From DATKZS01 sp035527835 [NCBI: bacterium] (GTDB taxonomy: Bacteria; RBG-13-61-14): DNA of 17,098 nucleotides. Below, piece by piece: positions 1 through 7,463 of the stretch. Each line of letters begins with the position of its first letter. Within the stretch, counting starts at the first letter, position 1. The notes under the pieces are model-generated. The model was not told where the DNA came from. It ran no database searches and saw only the letters and a program-made list of their open reading frames with translations. Where the stretch lies: NCBI GenBank assembly GCA_035527835.1, contig DATKZS010000225.1:1-17098 (forward strand). The letters are read 5' to 3'. Made by a program: the position numbers and the translations under genes.

Positions 1-252
1 ATGTGAGTAGCCGGGCGGTGAAACCCCCGGAATGGCGCGAGACATTATCCCGACCCTGAAGGGGTCGCACATCGCGGCCCCTGGTTCAACCCCTTCAGGG
101 TTGATACCTTGTGGGGGCGCTGTTCCGCAGGTTGCACCTACTGCTACTCATGTTTCCACCCCTTGCGGGGTGCGGGAATGGAGCGGTGAAGAGGTTTGCT
201 TGTTGATCCACGGCCCCGGAGCCTGATCGAGAAAGGGTGGGAACGATGACCC
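1..252. repeat. Intergenic block of several short hairpins
   Basis: No convincing gene is present here. The stretch holds at least four compact hairpins. CCGGG-C-GGT pairs with ACCCCCGG at 11-30. CGACCC (51-56) pairs with GGGTCG (62-67). CAACCC (87-92) pairs with GGGTTG (98-103). CACCCC (157-162) pairs with GGGGTG (167-172). The second and third are near reverse complements of each other, so the block is partly mirrored. This style resembles the multi-hairpin dispersed intergenic repeats common in large environmental genomes. That family assignment comes from recall, not from a search. The short open frames across it look like by-products of the repeat. Confidence 0.55.
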
Positions 253-262
253 AATTCCTGTT

Positions 263-291
263 TTGGACAATAATCACTTTATGTTTATAAT
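263..291 (+). promoter_or_regulatory. Sigma-70-like promoter for the lipoprotein at 391
   Basis: A perfect TATAAT -10 box lies at 286-291. A TTGGAC -35-like box lies at 263-268, exactly 17 bases upstream. The surroundings (about 255-360) are sharply AT-rich compared with the flanking DNA. Transcription would start near 298, giving a leader of about 90 bases before the start codon at 391. Confidence 0.6.
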
Positions 292-390
292 GTTTTTGAT
301 TGATTTATTTGGGGAAACATGGTAAGATGACTTAGAGATGATATAGTTAGAAAACGTGCCGCGGCTGATGCTCGAATGAGGAGGTGGAAA

Positions 391-1467
391 ATGCGGAAGA
401 GGAAAGCGGTTGCGCTCGCGGGCTTTGTTTTGGTTCTGTGCTTGACCCTTTGCGGTTGCGCGTCCCGGAGTCAGGCCTTGAAGGACGCGCAGTCGGCCCT
501 GGATTCGGCCCAGTCGGCCGGCGCCCCGTCCAAGTCCCCCCAGGTTTATGAGCAGGCCAAGAAGCACCTGGATCAGGGGCGTCAATACGATTTTCAATTC
601 AGGTACGGGCTGGCGCGGGTGGAGTACGAGGCGGCGGCGGCCGATGCGCGGCTGGCCGCGGCGCTGGCGTCGGGAGCGGCAGTGGAGATGGCGGCGCCGC
701 CCCAGATTCTAGCTCCGGCGGCGGTCGAGTCGGCGCCGCTGCCTCCCCCGGTGGAAGCGCATGAGTGCGGCCGGCTCAAGGAGTGCGAGTCGGCGCGGTC
801 GAGGATCGAGTCGGCGCTGGCCCGGTGCGAGGCGGGGAGCTACGTGCGGACGCGGGTGATCCGGGAGCCGTGCGAGGAAGCGGCGGCCCCGGCGGCGCCT
901 TCCGGTCCGGCGGCGCGGCTGATGGGGACTCTGGTGGTCATGCCTCCAGAGGCGATTGTCAAGGGCCGGAGCGATTACAAGATCAAGGTGAAGTACGTGG
1001 CGTCCGAGCTCGACAAGGGGAAAGCGGGGGACGCGGACTATCGCATCCTTCTCGACATCGCGGGGGTGGAGCCGGCGGAGGCGGAGGCCATGTCGCCGAT
1101 GTCTGATTTTCAGCCGCTCGGCTCGGGCGGAGGCGAGTGGACTCTGCCGGTGACGGCGCCGGAGGGCGTGGCCGGCGAGGTCAAGGTGATGATCGAGGCG
1201 ACGCTCCGGAACAGCGCGACGGGCAAGGAGCAGAAGCTGCCCGGGCTCACGGCGGTGATCCCGAACGCGAGGGCTTGCCCGGCGTGCGCGCCTTGTCCGA
1301 AGGTGGAGATGGCCCCGGCGCCGGCGGGCAGGCAAAAAGCGGCCGGGAATGACTGGCTCACGCGAATCCTGTTTTTGATCGTGGGCCTGGGCGCGGGGGC
1401 CGGCGTGGGGTTTTTCATATTCAGGAAGGGCGGCAAGTCGGGCCCGACGATCAAGATCGGGGAGTGA
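391..1467 (+). CDS. Lipoprotein with DUF4398-like N-terminus and C-terminal membrane helix
   Basis: The product is a 358-residue envelope protein of unknown function. The ATG at 391 is preferred over the in-frame ATG at 376 because GAGGAGG (378-384) sits six bases before it. A basic start and hydrophobic stretch lead to lipobox L20-C-G-C23, so lipidation at C23 is expected. Residues about 28-90 are Ala/Gln/Asp-rich helical sequence resembling the DUF4398 helical domain (moderate confidence). An Ala/Pro-rich linker and a Cys-containing helical part (CGRLKECESARSRIE) follow, then a beta-rich region about 175-300. That region contains conserved-looking MPPEAIVKGRSDYKIKVKY. A second hydrophobic helix at about 324-342 (ILFLIVGLGAGAGVGFFIF) is followed by a basic tail. 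A lipid anchor at one end and a helix at the other is unusual and would tether the protein at both termini. It is probably transcribed alone from the promoter at 263-291. Confidence 0.8.
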   Translation: MRKRKAVALAGFVLVLCLTLCGCASRSQALKDAQSALDSAQSAGAPSKSPQVYEQAKKHLDQGRQYDFQFRYGLARVEYEAAAADARLAAALASGAAVEMAAPPQILAPAAVESAPLPPPVEAHECGRLKECESARSRIESALARCEAGSYVRTRVIREPCEEAAAPAAPSGPAARLMGTLVVMPPEAIVKGRSDYKIKVKYVASELDKGKAGDADYRILLDIAGVEPAEAEAMSPMSDFQPLGSGGGEWTLPVTAPEGVAGEVKVMIEATLRNSATGKEQKLPGLTAVIPNARACPACAPCPKVEMAPAPAGRQKAAGNDWLTRILFLIVGLGAGAGVGFFIFRKGGKSGPTIKIGE

Positions 1468-1485
1468 GTAGAGAAGAGGGAAAAA

Positions 1486-1851
1486 AATCAACCACCAAGG
1501 CGCCAAGAACACCAAGTTTATTTTTGATAAAAATTTCAGTGCTGTCCAAAATAAACGGACCGGAGAACCGCCAAGACGCCAAGAGCGCCAAGGATTATTT
1601 TTAAACAAGATTTTAAGAGGGCTTGGGTGCGTATGTTTCTTGCTTGGCGATCCCGTCGGCCGGTTCGCCAAGCCGGTTGGGGCCAAAGCTGCGGAGCTGT
1701 TCTTTGCCGGGCCGCAAAGAAACATCATGATTTACTTGGCGATCCTTGGCGCTCTTGGCGTCTTGGCGGTTTTCTTACGGCCTATTTTGGACAAGAGTGT
1801 AAAAATTTCTCCTTTTTCAGCTTTGTATTCTTGGCGCCTTGGTGGTTGATT
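1486..1851. repeat. Nested inverted-repeat element (366 bp)
   Basis: This gap of about 400 bases between two plus-strand genes is filled by a symmetrical element. The outermost arms, 1486-1509 and 1828-1851, are perfect 24-base reverse complements. The inner arms, 1566-1595 and 1742-1771, are perfect 30-base reverse complements built on repeated GCCAAG units. Between outer and inner arms, GTCCAAAATA (1534-1543) also recurs inverted near 1784-1793. The core holds two smaller hairpins: CTTGGCGA (1643-1650) with TCGCCAAG (1665-1672), and TTCTTTGC (1700-1707) with GCAAAGAA (1714-1721). No transposase frame is present, so it looks like a non-autonomous MITE-like or structured intergenic element. 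Small open frames inside it are artefacts of the repeat. Confidence 0.8.
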
Positions 1852-1872
1852 AAAATCTGAAAGGAGCCGGTC

Positions 1873-2688
1873 GTGTCGAAGAACATCGCTCCGTTCGATC
1901 TCTTGGATGGCGAGGAGCTGATGCTGATCACGCGTCCGCACCCGCTGGCGATGACGGGCCTGATGCTGTTCTGGCTGTTCATCGGGGCGCTGGGGGCGGT
2001 TTATATTTTTTATTACCAGGACCTCAACGCGGCGCTGGCGGGGTGGGTGAAGTTCGAGTTCCTGGCGCGGAACGGTTACAACGTTATCTGGGTCGCGTCG
2101 CTGCTATTGCCGCTCACGGTGATGGCGGTTTTCCGGATCAACTTCGGGTACGTGCTGGCGCTGCTTTTTCTGCTCGGGGGCCGGGCGGCGCTGTGGTGGA
2201 AGGGCGGAGAGTGGTTCGGCGCGGCGCACGTGGCGCACCTGGAGAACGTGATGCTGATGGCGGCGGGCGTGATCGGGGTGGTGGGGGTCGAGCTGTTCCG
2301 GCGCGGCCACCGCTACTATCTGACCACGCACCGGATCGTGGCGCGGTTCGGGACGGTGCGGAAGTCGGAGCGCGTCACGCTTTACGGCAAGATTGACGAC
2401 CTCATGCTGCAAAAGGGCGTGCTGGGGTCGCTGTTCAATTTCGGGACCGTGATCCCCATCACCTCGACGGGCCTGGGCATGGGCCAGGACCTGGCCATCG
2501 CCGGCGCGGGCGTGGGCGGCGGCAAGGCGGGAGTGGGCGCGGGCCTGTTCGCGGCCGGCGGCAAGGCCAAGAACGTCCCCCGCGAGCTGTCCATCTACGT
2601 CCTGTACCGCATCAAACGCCCCGAATACGCCCGCGACCTGATCCTCTCCGAGATGAACGCAAGGGAGCGGCCGCGAGTTGAAAAGTAA
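1873..2688 (+). CDS. Membrane protein with bacterial PH-like domain
   Basis: The 271-residue protein starts at GTG 1873, six bases after GAAAGGAG (1859-1866). A short cytosolic start (DLLDGEELMLITRPHP) is followed by hydrophobic helices at about 27-48, 70-87, 91-108 and 123-140. A bacterial PH-like domain (YdbS/bPH2 type) then begins with HRYYLTTHRIVARFG at 146-160. It continues through SERVTLYGKIDDLMLQKGVLG to an IPIT strand near 194-197. Proteins with this arrangement are integral inner-membrane proteins of mostly unknown biochemical role. A Gly/Ala-rich insertion at about 200-233 interrupts the domain before its last helix (YRIKRPEYARDLIL). The next gene, 157 bases on, is also a membrane protein. 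The domain call is firm; function is unknown. Confidence 0.78.
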   Translation: MSKNIAPFDLLDGEELMLITRPHPLAMTGLMLFWLFIGALGAVYIFYYQDLNAALAGWVKFEFLARNGYNVIWVASLLLPLTVMAVFRINFGYVLALLFLLGGRAALWWKGGEWFGAAHVAHLENVMLMAAGVIGVVGVELFRRGHRYYLTTHRIVARFGTVRKSERVTLYGKIDDLMLQKGVLGSLFNFGTVIPITSTGLGMGQDLAIAGAGVGGGKAGVGAGLFAAGGKAKNVPRELSIYVLYRIKRPEYARDLILSEMNARERPRVEK

Positions 2689-2714
2689 TCGAGGGGTGCT
2701 ATATTATTAAATAG

Positions 2715-2741
2715 GGCCGCGCCGGGAGGCTGGGCGCGGCC
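2715..2741. other. GC-rich hairpin downstream of the PH-domain gene
   Basis: GGCCGCGCC (2715-2723) pairs perfectly with GGCGCGGCC (2733-2741) around a nine-base loop, 27 bases after the stop codon at 2688. No T-run follows on the plus strand, so it is not a textbook intrinsic terminator. A second weaker hairpin, TGCGGC/GCCGCA, lies at about 2751-2775. Either could attenuate transcription into the next gene. Confidence 0.5.
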
Positions 2742-2845
2742 GTGATCGGGTGCGGCGGCAAGGAGGGCTGCCGCAGGTTTTGAGAGACGGGTGGTCGGGC
2801 CGCCATCCCTGGACCGCGCATGGAACATGCGCCAGGGAGGCTGCC

Positions 2846-3184
2846 ATGAATAAACCTTCGGCATCTGATTCTTCGGAAAGCTCCGGGTTCGCCGGCTTTG
2901 TGCTTCGCCTGTTCTGGATGGCCTTCGGCAACATCGTGCTTTTTCTCATGCTCATCTACATGGGCCGGAAGGAGGGCTTAGGGCTCACGGCCCATGACGC
3001 CGTTTTCTGGGCGGTGGCCGCGGCCATGGTCCTCGCGCGCTACTTGGACATCACGCGGTTTCAGGGGAGCACGTCATACGGCGAGCCCGCGACGGTCCGC
3101 GACTTCCGTAAATACGCCTTGCTCCTCGCGCTGGCGTCTCTGTCGCTATGGGCCGCGGCGCATGGGGCGACGCTGATTTATTAA
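2846..3184 (+). CDS. Small membrane protein, three predicted helices
   Basis: The 112-residue protein is not recognised as a member of a named family. I chose the ATG at 2846 (MNKPSASDSS) because AGGGAGG (2833-2839) precedes it at good spacing. The in-frame ATG at 2750 would add an Arg/Gly/Trp-rich stretch that reads through an intergenic hairpin. A polar Ser-rich start is followed by hydrophobic helices at about 15-37 (LFWMAFGNIVLFLMLIYM), 47-64 (AVFWAVAAAMVLARYL) and 92-110. A polar loop with GSTSYGEPATVRDFRKY lies between the last two. It lies 157 bases after the PH-domain gene on the same strand, and the link between them is only positional. A symmetrical hairpin four bases after the stop probably ends its transcript. 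Confidence 0.65.
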   Translation: MNKPSASDSSESSGFAGFVLRLFWMAFGNIVLFLMLIYMGRKEGLGLTAHDAVFWAVAAAMVLARYLDITRFQGSTSYGEPATVRDFRKYALLLALASLSLWAAAHGATLIY

Positions 3185-3188
3185 AATG

Positions 3189-3232
3189 GGGATAGTCACC
3201 TATTTCTCACCAAATTAATAGGTGACTGTCCC
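3189..3232. terminator. Symmetrical hairpin between convergent genes
   Basis: A 16-bp stem runs 3189-3204 against 3217-3232, with one T-G pair (3193/3228) and a 12-base loop. It sits between a plus-strand stop at 3184 and a minus-strand stop at 3241, and is placed to end both transcripts. There is an A/T-rich flank on each side but no long T-run. The GGGACAGTCACCTATT-type arm also looks like a REP-like dispersed sequence, so it may be a repeat that has been co-opted. That part is inference. Confidence 0.65.
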
Positions 3233-3240
3233 TAATTATT

Positions 3241-4839
3241 TCATGGATTAATTCTTAAGACTTGCACGCCCCGGCGGGCGATTCGGATGAATAAGAGGTT
3301 CCGGTCAAGGGCGATGCTGCGGGCCGCGAATTCCAGCGGTCCCATGTAGGTCGCCACTGGTATATTGTTTTCCGGGATCTCGAATATGATCAGGACCCGG
3401 TCGGCGATCACAATGGTGTTGTCCTGGGCCGCCATCAGGGGCCTTCTGAAGGGCACTTTCATTTCCGCCATGATCTCGGGGTTCCGGGGTTGTCGCAAGT
3501 CCACGCAAACCAGGGTCCCGTCCGATCCGCCGGAGAGGAGGAGATAGGCGACTTTGCCCCTCATGAAGGCGGCGGACATCTGGGGCAGGAACCTGCTTCC
3601 GTTGGCGGGGACGGTGATGGTGGAGAGGAGCCGGATCCGGGGAGAACCGGCGCTGTAAGTGATTTCATGGATGTTCAGATCGTTTTGATTGACAGCCAGG
3701 AGGAGTTGATTGGACCGGTCCCAGTAGATCAATTGTTCCTGATCCAGGCTGAGTCCGTAATGGGTATTGAGACGATCGCGGTCGGCGAAATAGAGGTCAT
3801 GGCCGCCGGTGACGTTGCGGTCGGCGACAAAGACCACCGTGCGACCGTCAACGACGAAGGGTGTGTTGTCAGAGCTGTTGCCTCGGTTTCTTTTGGGGAC
3901 CGCGGCCTCGCCCAGTGACGGCGCATTCCATGGGCTGATCACGTTCCAGCCGTTCAAGAAGGTCCAATATTCGGTGGTGCAGGAAGCCGGCGCGCCCGCC
4001 CGGGCCGGAACGTCGCGCGCGGATTCCTCGCAGACTATTTCTTCCCGATTATCCGTGAGCCGATAGAGGGCGCCTTGCCGGGCCAGAAGCCGGGCGGCGA
4101 CGTCGTCCCGGCCCGTGGGAATCCTGCTCTCGATCTCGATCCGGCCGTCTGGGCGCGCCTGGTAGACGAGGATCTCCCCGGAGCCGTCAACATAGAGCCG
4201 GCCCTGGTCCGCGGCGATGCCCGCGTGAGTCGTGTCTCCATCAATCATCGCCACCTGGTAGGGCTTGAACCCGGAAGGCCGGTAAGGGAAATCATAAGTG
4301 CCGCTGGGGGAAACGGCCACGGCGCCGTCAGCCGGCCGCGGATGCAGGATGACTTGAGGTTCCGGCAGCCCCTCGACCTGGATGGGCGGTCCCGCCGGAT
4401 GAGCCCAGTCGCCGCTTACGACGGCCTCGACCGGTGGCAGCTCTCTCAAGGGAGGAGGCTCATATTCTTCCCCCGGCGCCAGAATCCGGGGCCCGTTGCC
4501 ATCTACCGCGTCAACCGTGCGGCCGGGGACAATTATAATCGGCCCGACAACAGCGGGCATCCTTTCGATAGTAAGGCGGGGGCCCGCGACCCGCGGCCTG
4601 ATCACGGGGACCGCTTGCACGGTCCCGCCCGGCGCCATCCGGGGCACACGCATCGGGCCCGCATCAACCACCGGCCCATACTCGTGGAACCGGGACTCTA
4701 TTGTCCTATGTGGCGCCTGGACCGGCGTGAGCTCGGACTCCTCGATCTTCATTTCGATTTTTTCCGGCTCGGGTTGGCGGCTGCAGCCCGCGCAGAAGAT
4801 TCCTAACGCAAACATCAGAGTATAAATCCAGATCTTCAT
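3241..4839 (-). CDS. Secreted lipoprotein with probable beta-propeller domain
   Basis: The 532-residue protein begins at ATG 4839 with GGGAGG a few bases upstream on the minus strand. A hydrophobic signal (IWIYTLMFALGIFC) ends in CAGC19, an acceptable if not classical lipobox because -3 is Cys instead of Leu. Residues about 20-150 are Pro- and Glu-rich and probably extended (RMAPGGTVQAVPVIRPR; ILAPGEEYEPPPLRELPP), like a spacer across the periplasm. From about residue 195 the sequence becomes repeated short beta strands: RLYVDGSGEILVYQARPDGR, RLLSTITVP, LVCVDLRQPRNPEIMAEMKVP, LLFIRIARRGVQVLRINP. The recurring 'xLxxxDxxxPxxP' blade pattern suggests a beta-propeller of the LVIVD/WD-like kind. 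No catalytic residues are recognisable. It converges on the preceding plus-strand gene, and its promoter is at 4876-4904. Confidence 0.72.
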   Translation of the reverse strand: MKIWIYTLMFALGIFCAGCSRQPEPEKIEMKIEESELTPVQAPHRTIESRFHEYGPVVDAGPMRVPRMAPGGTVQAVPVIRPRVAGPRLTIERMPAVVGPIIIVPGRTVDAVDGNGPRILAPGEEYEPPPLRELPPVEAVVSGDWAHPAGPPIQVEGLPEPQVILHPRPADGAVAVSPSGTYDFPYRPSGFKPYQVAMIDGDTTHAGIAADQGRLYVDGSGEILVYQARPDGRIEIESRIPTGRDDVAARLLARQGALYRLTDNREEIVCEESARDVPARAGAPASCTTEYWTFLNGWNVISPWNAPSLGEAAVPKRNRGNSSDNTPFVVDGRTVVFVADRNVTGGHDLYFADRDRLNTHYGLSLDQEQLIYWDRSNQLLLAVNQNDLNIHEITYSAGSPRIRLLSTITVPANGSRFLPQMSAAFMRGKVAYLLLSGGSDGTLVCVDLRQPRNPEIMAEMKVPFRRPLMAAQDNTIVIADRVLIIFEIPENNIPVATYMGPLEFAARSIALDRNLLFIRIARRGVQVLRINP

Positions 4840-4875
4840 GATTCGATCCTCCCCCCTGACCGCGACATCACCCGA

Positions 4876-4904
4876 ATAATACCATGCCGCAATCCCCGGA
4901 TCAA
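4876..4904 (-). promoter_or_regulatory. Promoter for the propeller lipoprotein
   Basis: Read on the minus strand, TTGATC (4904-4899) and TATTAT (4881-4876) are separated by 17 bases. They match the sigma-70 consensus at 4/6 and 5/6. Transcription would start near 4869, about 30 bases before the start codon at 4839. The rest of the 4840-5021 gap shows only a GCCGCCG/CGGCGGC hairpin at 4940-4956. Confidence 0.6.
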
Positions 4905-5021
4905 GCGGAAATGATCACTTGCCGGCATAAAATGAGTATGCCGCCGGACCGGCGGCGTTACGCTCCGTTGCCGCTAATGGTTGGCAAACCCGCTCCGGTT
5001 CAAGGCCTGGCCGGGGCGCGG

Positions 5022-7358
5022 TCAGGGCGCGGTCTTGTCGTTGAGCACGATGAGGGCGTCGAGGGCCTTGACGCCTTTTCCGTCCTCGAAGACGACCAGC
5101 GGGTTCACGTCGAGCTCGACGATGCGGTCGCGGAGCGACCAGGCCAGGTCGCCGATGCGGCGGATGGTCTCGGCCAGCGCGGCCACGTCGCGTCGCTTCT
5201 GGCCGCGGATGCCCTGCAGGACTTTGATGCCCTTGATCTCGCCGACCATGGCCTCGGCGTCGGGCAGTCCGATGGGCAGGATGCGCAATGACACGTCGTC
5301 CAGCGCCTCGATGAAGACGCCGCCGAGCCCGAAGACGATGGTCTGTCCGTAGTGGCGGTCGGTGCTGGTCCCGACCAGGACCTCGGTCCCGCCGGCCACC
5401 ATCTCGGAGACGATGGCCCCGTCCACCCGCGCGGCCTTGGCAAACGCCCGCGCGTTCTCGGTCACCTGCTTAAAGGCCTTCCTCACTCCGTCCTCGTCGC
5501 GGACGTTGAGCACGACGCATCCGGCGTCGGACTTGTGCGGGATGTCGGGCGAGTCCACTTTGAGGACCACGGGAAAGCCGATGTCCTTGGCCGCGGCCAC
5601 GGCGTCGTCCTCGTTGGCGGCTTTGAGGTCGCGGGTCACGGCGATTCCGAAGTGGGTGAGGATGTCCTTGCTCTCGGACTCGGAGAGCACGCGGGAGCGG
5701 TGTTTCAGGGTGTTGGAGATGGCCACGGCGGTGTCGTCCATGGGCGCCACCATGTCGTCGCGCTCCTGCTCGACCTGGATGCGCTCGAGGAACGAGTGGT
5801 AGTCGGTGAGCTTGGAGATGGCGACCACGGCCTCCTCGGGAATGCCGAACGCGACCAGGCCCAGCTTCTTGAAGATGTCGGAGACGGTGGCGGGCTCGAA
5901 GGGCACGGGCACGATGGGCTTGCCGGACCCGCGCATCAAGAGCTTGACCTCGTCGGCAAAGACCTCGTCGCTCCACTCGCGGGCCTCGCGGAAGTCAAGC
6001 CCGCTGGACCGGCCGCGGCCGGAGTGCGCGCGTTTTTTCCGGCGGCTCTGCTGGAGCGATGTGCGGACTCCGCGGATGAGGGCGAGATCGAAGCGCCACA
6101 GGTTCCACTTATGGCGGGCGATGAGGTTTCTGGCGATGCGGAGGACGCGGCGGACGCGGTTCTGCTCGCGGGCGAACTGCATGCCGGTGAGCGATCCCAG
6201 GGTGATGATGGAGTCGAAGTTGGGATCGCGGACCATGGCCTCCAGCACGGCGTAGTGGGCGGAGCGGTGGATGGAGCCGACCAGGTCCACCGGGTTGCCG
6301 TGGCTCCAGAACTCGGGCAGCACCTGGTTCACGGCCTCGATGGTGGACGGCGACGGCGGCGGCAGCTTGAGCCCGGCCTTGGCGCAGTGCTCGGTGGTGA
6401 CGACGCCCCAGCCGCCGCCCATGGTCATGATGCCGACGCGGCGGCCCTTGGGAATGGGCAGGTGGCCGAAGGTACGGGCCAGGTTCACCATTTCCTGCGT
6501 GCTGGCGGCCTCGATGATGCCCGCCTGCTTCACCATGGCCTGGTACACCCGGTGCGGCGAAGATACCGCGCCCGAGTGCGACGACGCGGCCTTGGCGCCT
6601 TCCTCGGTTGCGCCCATCTTGAGCGCGATGATGGGCTTCACCGGCGTGACCCGGCGGGCGACTTCGAGGAAGCGCTGGCCGTTGTCAATGCCCTCGAGGT
6701 ACATGATGATGACCCTGGTCTCGGGGTCAACGCCGTAGTACTCCAGGATCTGGTCGCAGGTGACCACGGCCTCGTTGCCGGAGCCGATGAAGCGCGAGAT
6801 GCCGAGGCCCGCGCGGGCGGCCCAGCCCAGGAGCTGGACGCCCAGGTTGCCGGACTGCGAGATAAAGGCCACCGAGCCGGCGGGAGGATGGTTGAACGAG
6901 CCCAGCCCGAACAGGTTGGTGGGCGGAGAGCAGATGCCCATGGTGTTCGGGCCGATCAGACGGATGCCGTGCTTCTTCGCCTGCGCCGCCAGCTTGGCCT
7001 CCATCTCCCGGCCTTCGGCGCCGATCTCGGAAAAACCCGACGAGATCACCACCACGTTCGTGGTCCCGATCTCGGCGCACTGCTCGATCACGTCGCCCAC
7101 GATCTTGGCCGGCACCGTGACCATCACCAGGTCTATCGGCTCCTTCACGTCGTTAAGCTTCTTGAAGGTCGGCAGGCCGTGCACCGACTTCTCCTTGGGG
7201 TTGATCATGAACAGGCCGCCCTCGTAGCCGCCGATCTGCAAATTCATGGGGATGATAAACCCCCACTTGCCCGGAGCGTTCGACGCCCCCACCACCGCCA
7301 CGCTCCGCGGATTAAACAGCTTCTCCCAGCTCTCGATCATCTCATCGGCCTTGCCCAT
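5022..7358 (-). CDS. ADP-forming acyl-CoA synthetase, fused alpha-beta
   Basis: This cytosolic 778-residue enzyme would interconvert acyl-CoA + ADP + Pi with organic acid + ATP + CoA. The domains are in the usual fused order. A CoA-binding Rossmann domain comes first, about 14-135 (NPRSVAVVGAS; GPNTMGI). A succinyl-CoA-ligase-like domain follows at about 160-295 and carries the phosphorylated His, H261, in SHSGA. A third domain at about 300-515 contains MGGGWGVVTTE. A C-terminal ATP-grasp domain runs about 545-775, with PVVLKVDSPDIPHKSDAG at 596-613 and metal-site ELDVNPL at 748-754. Start ATG 7358 has AGGAG (7369-7365) six bases upstream. Family members are commonly near 700 residues. The excess lies mainly at about 401-460, an insertion with 19 Arg/Lys in 60 residues inside the third domain. 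The acyl substrate cannot be read from sequence. Confidence 0.93.
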   Translation of the reverse strand: MGKADEMIESWEKLFNPRSVAVVGASNAPGKWGFIIPMNLQIGGYEGGLFMINPKEKSVHGLPTFKKLNDVKEPIDLVMVTVPAKIVGDVIEQCAEIGTTNVVVISSGFSEIGAEGREMEAKLAAQAKKHGIRLIGPNTMGICSPPTNLFGLGSFNHPPAGSVAFISQSGNLGVQLLGWAARAGLGISRFIGSGNEAVVTCDQILEYYGVDPETRVIIMYLEGIDNGQRFLEVARRVTPVKPIIALKMGATEEGAKAASSHSGAVSSPHRVYQAMVKQAGIIEAASTQEMVNLARTFGHLPIPKGRRVGIMTMGGGWGVVTTEHCAKAGLKLPPPSPSTIEAVNQVLPEFWSHGNPVDLVGSIHRSAHYAVLEAMVRDPNFDSIITLGSLTGMQFAREQNRVRRVLRIARNLIARHKWNLWRFDLALIRGVRTSLQQSRRKKRAHSGRGRSSGLDFREAREWSDEVFADEVKLLMRGSGKPIVPVPFEPATVSDIFKKLGLVAFGIPEEAVVAISKLTDYHSFLERIQVEQERDDMVAPMDDTAVAISNTLKHRSRVLSESESKDILTHFGIAVTRDLKAANEDDAVAAAKDIGFPVVLKVDSPDIPHKSDAGCVVLNVRDEDGVRKAFKQVTENARAFAKAARVDGAIVSEMVAGGTEVLVGTSTDRHYGQTIVFGLGGVFIEALDDVSLRILPIGLPDAEAMVGEIKGIKVLQGIRGQKRRDVAALAETIRRIGDLAWSLRDRIVELDVNPLVVFEDGKGVKALDALIVLNDKTAP

Positions 7359-7426
7359 AGTAGTCTCCTGTCATTGTTATTCGGACGAAAAAGTCCCCTG
7401 CTTGCCTTCCCTGCGACAGGTGTAGT

Positions 7427-7456
7427 ATTGTAAATGAAGGAGGCGGGGGATGCCAA
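7427..7456 (-). promoter_or_regulatory. Sigma-70-like promoter for the acyl-CoA synthetase
   Basis: On the minus strand, TTGGCA (7456-7451) lies 18 bases before TACAAT (7432-7427). Each matches consensus at 5/6. Transcription would start near 7420 and give a leader of about 60 bases before ATG 7358. The promoter lies just outside the inverted-repeat element at 7464-7692. Confidence 0.68.
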
Positions 7457-7463
7457 TCCGTGC

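Noticed and set aside
709-1728. 339-residue minus-strand open frame
   Set aside because: It overlaps the lipoprotein gene and the inverted repeat, and consists mostly of Arg/His/Leu shadow composition.
2745-2775. Possible SRP-like RNA motif near GGCAAGGAGGGCTGCC
   Set aside because: It superficially resembles the SRP GGAAGGAAGCAGCC loop, but the bases and the surrounding helix do not match.
4940-4956. GCCGCCG/CGGCGGC hairpin as terminator for the acyl-CoA synthetase
   Set aside because: It lies about 65 bases past the stop with no T-run, so it is only a strong palindrome.
5352-7433. 693-residue plus-strand open frame
   Set aside because: It is antisense to the acyl-CoA synthetase, with low-complexity Gly/His/Asp/Val/Leu-rich sequence typical of a GC-rich shadow frame and no recognisable motif.
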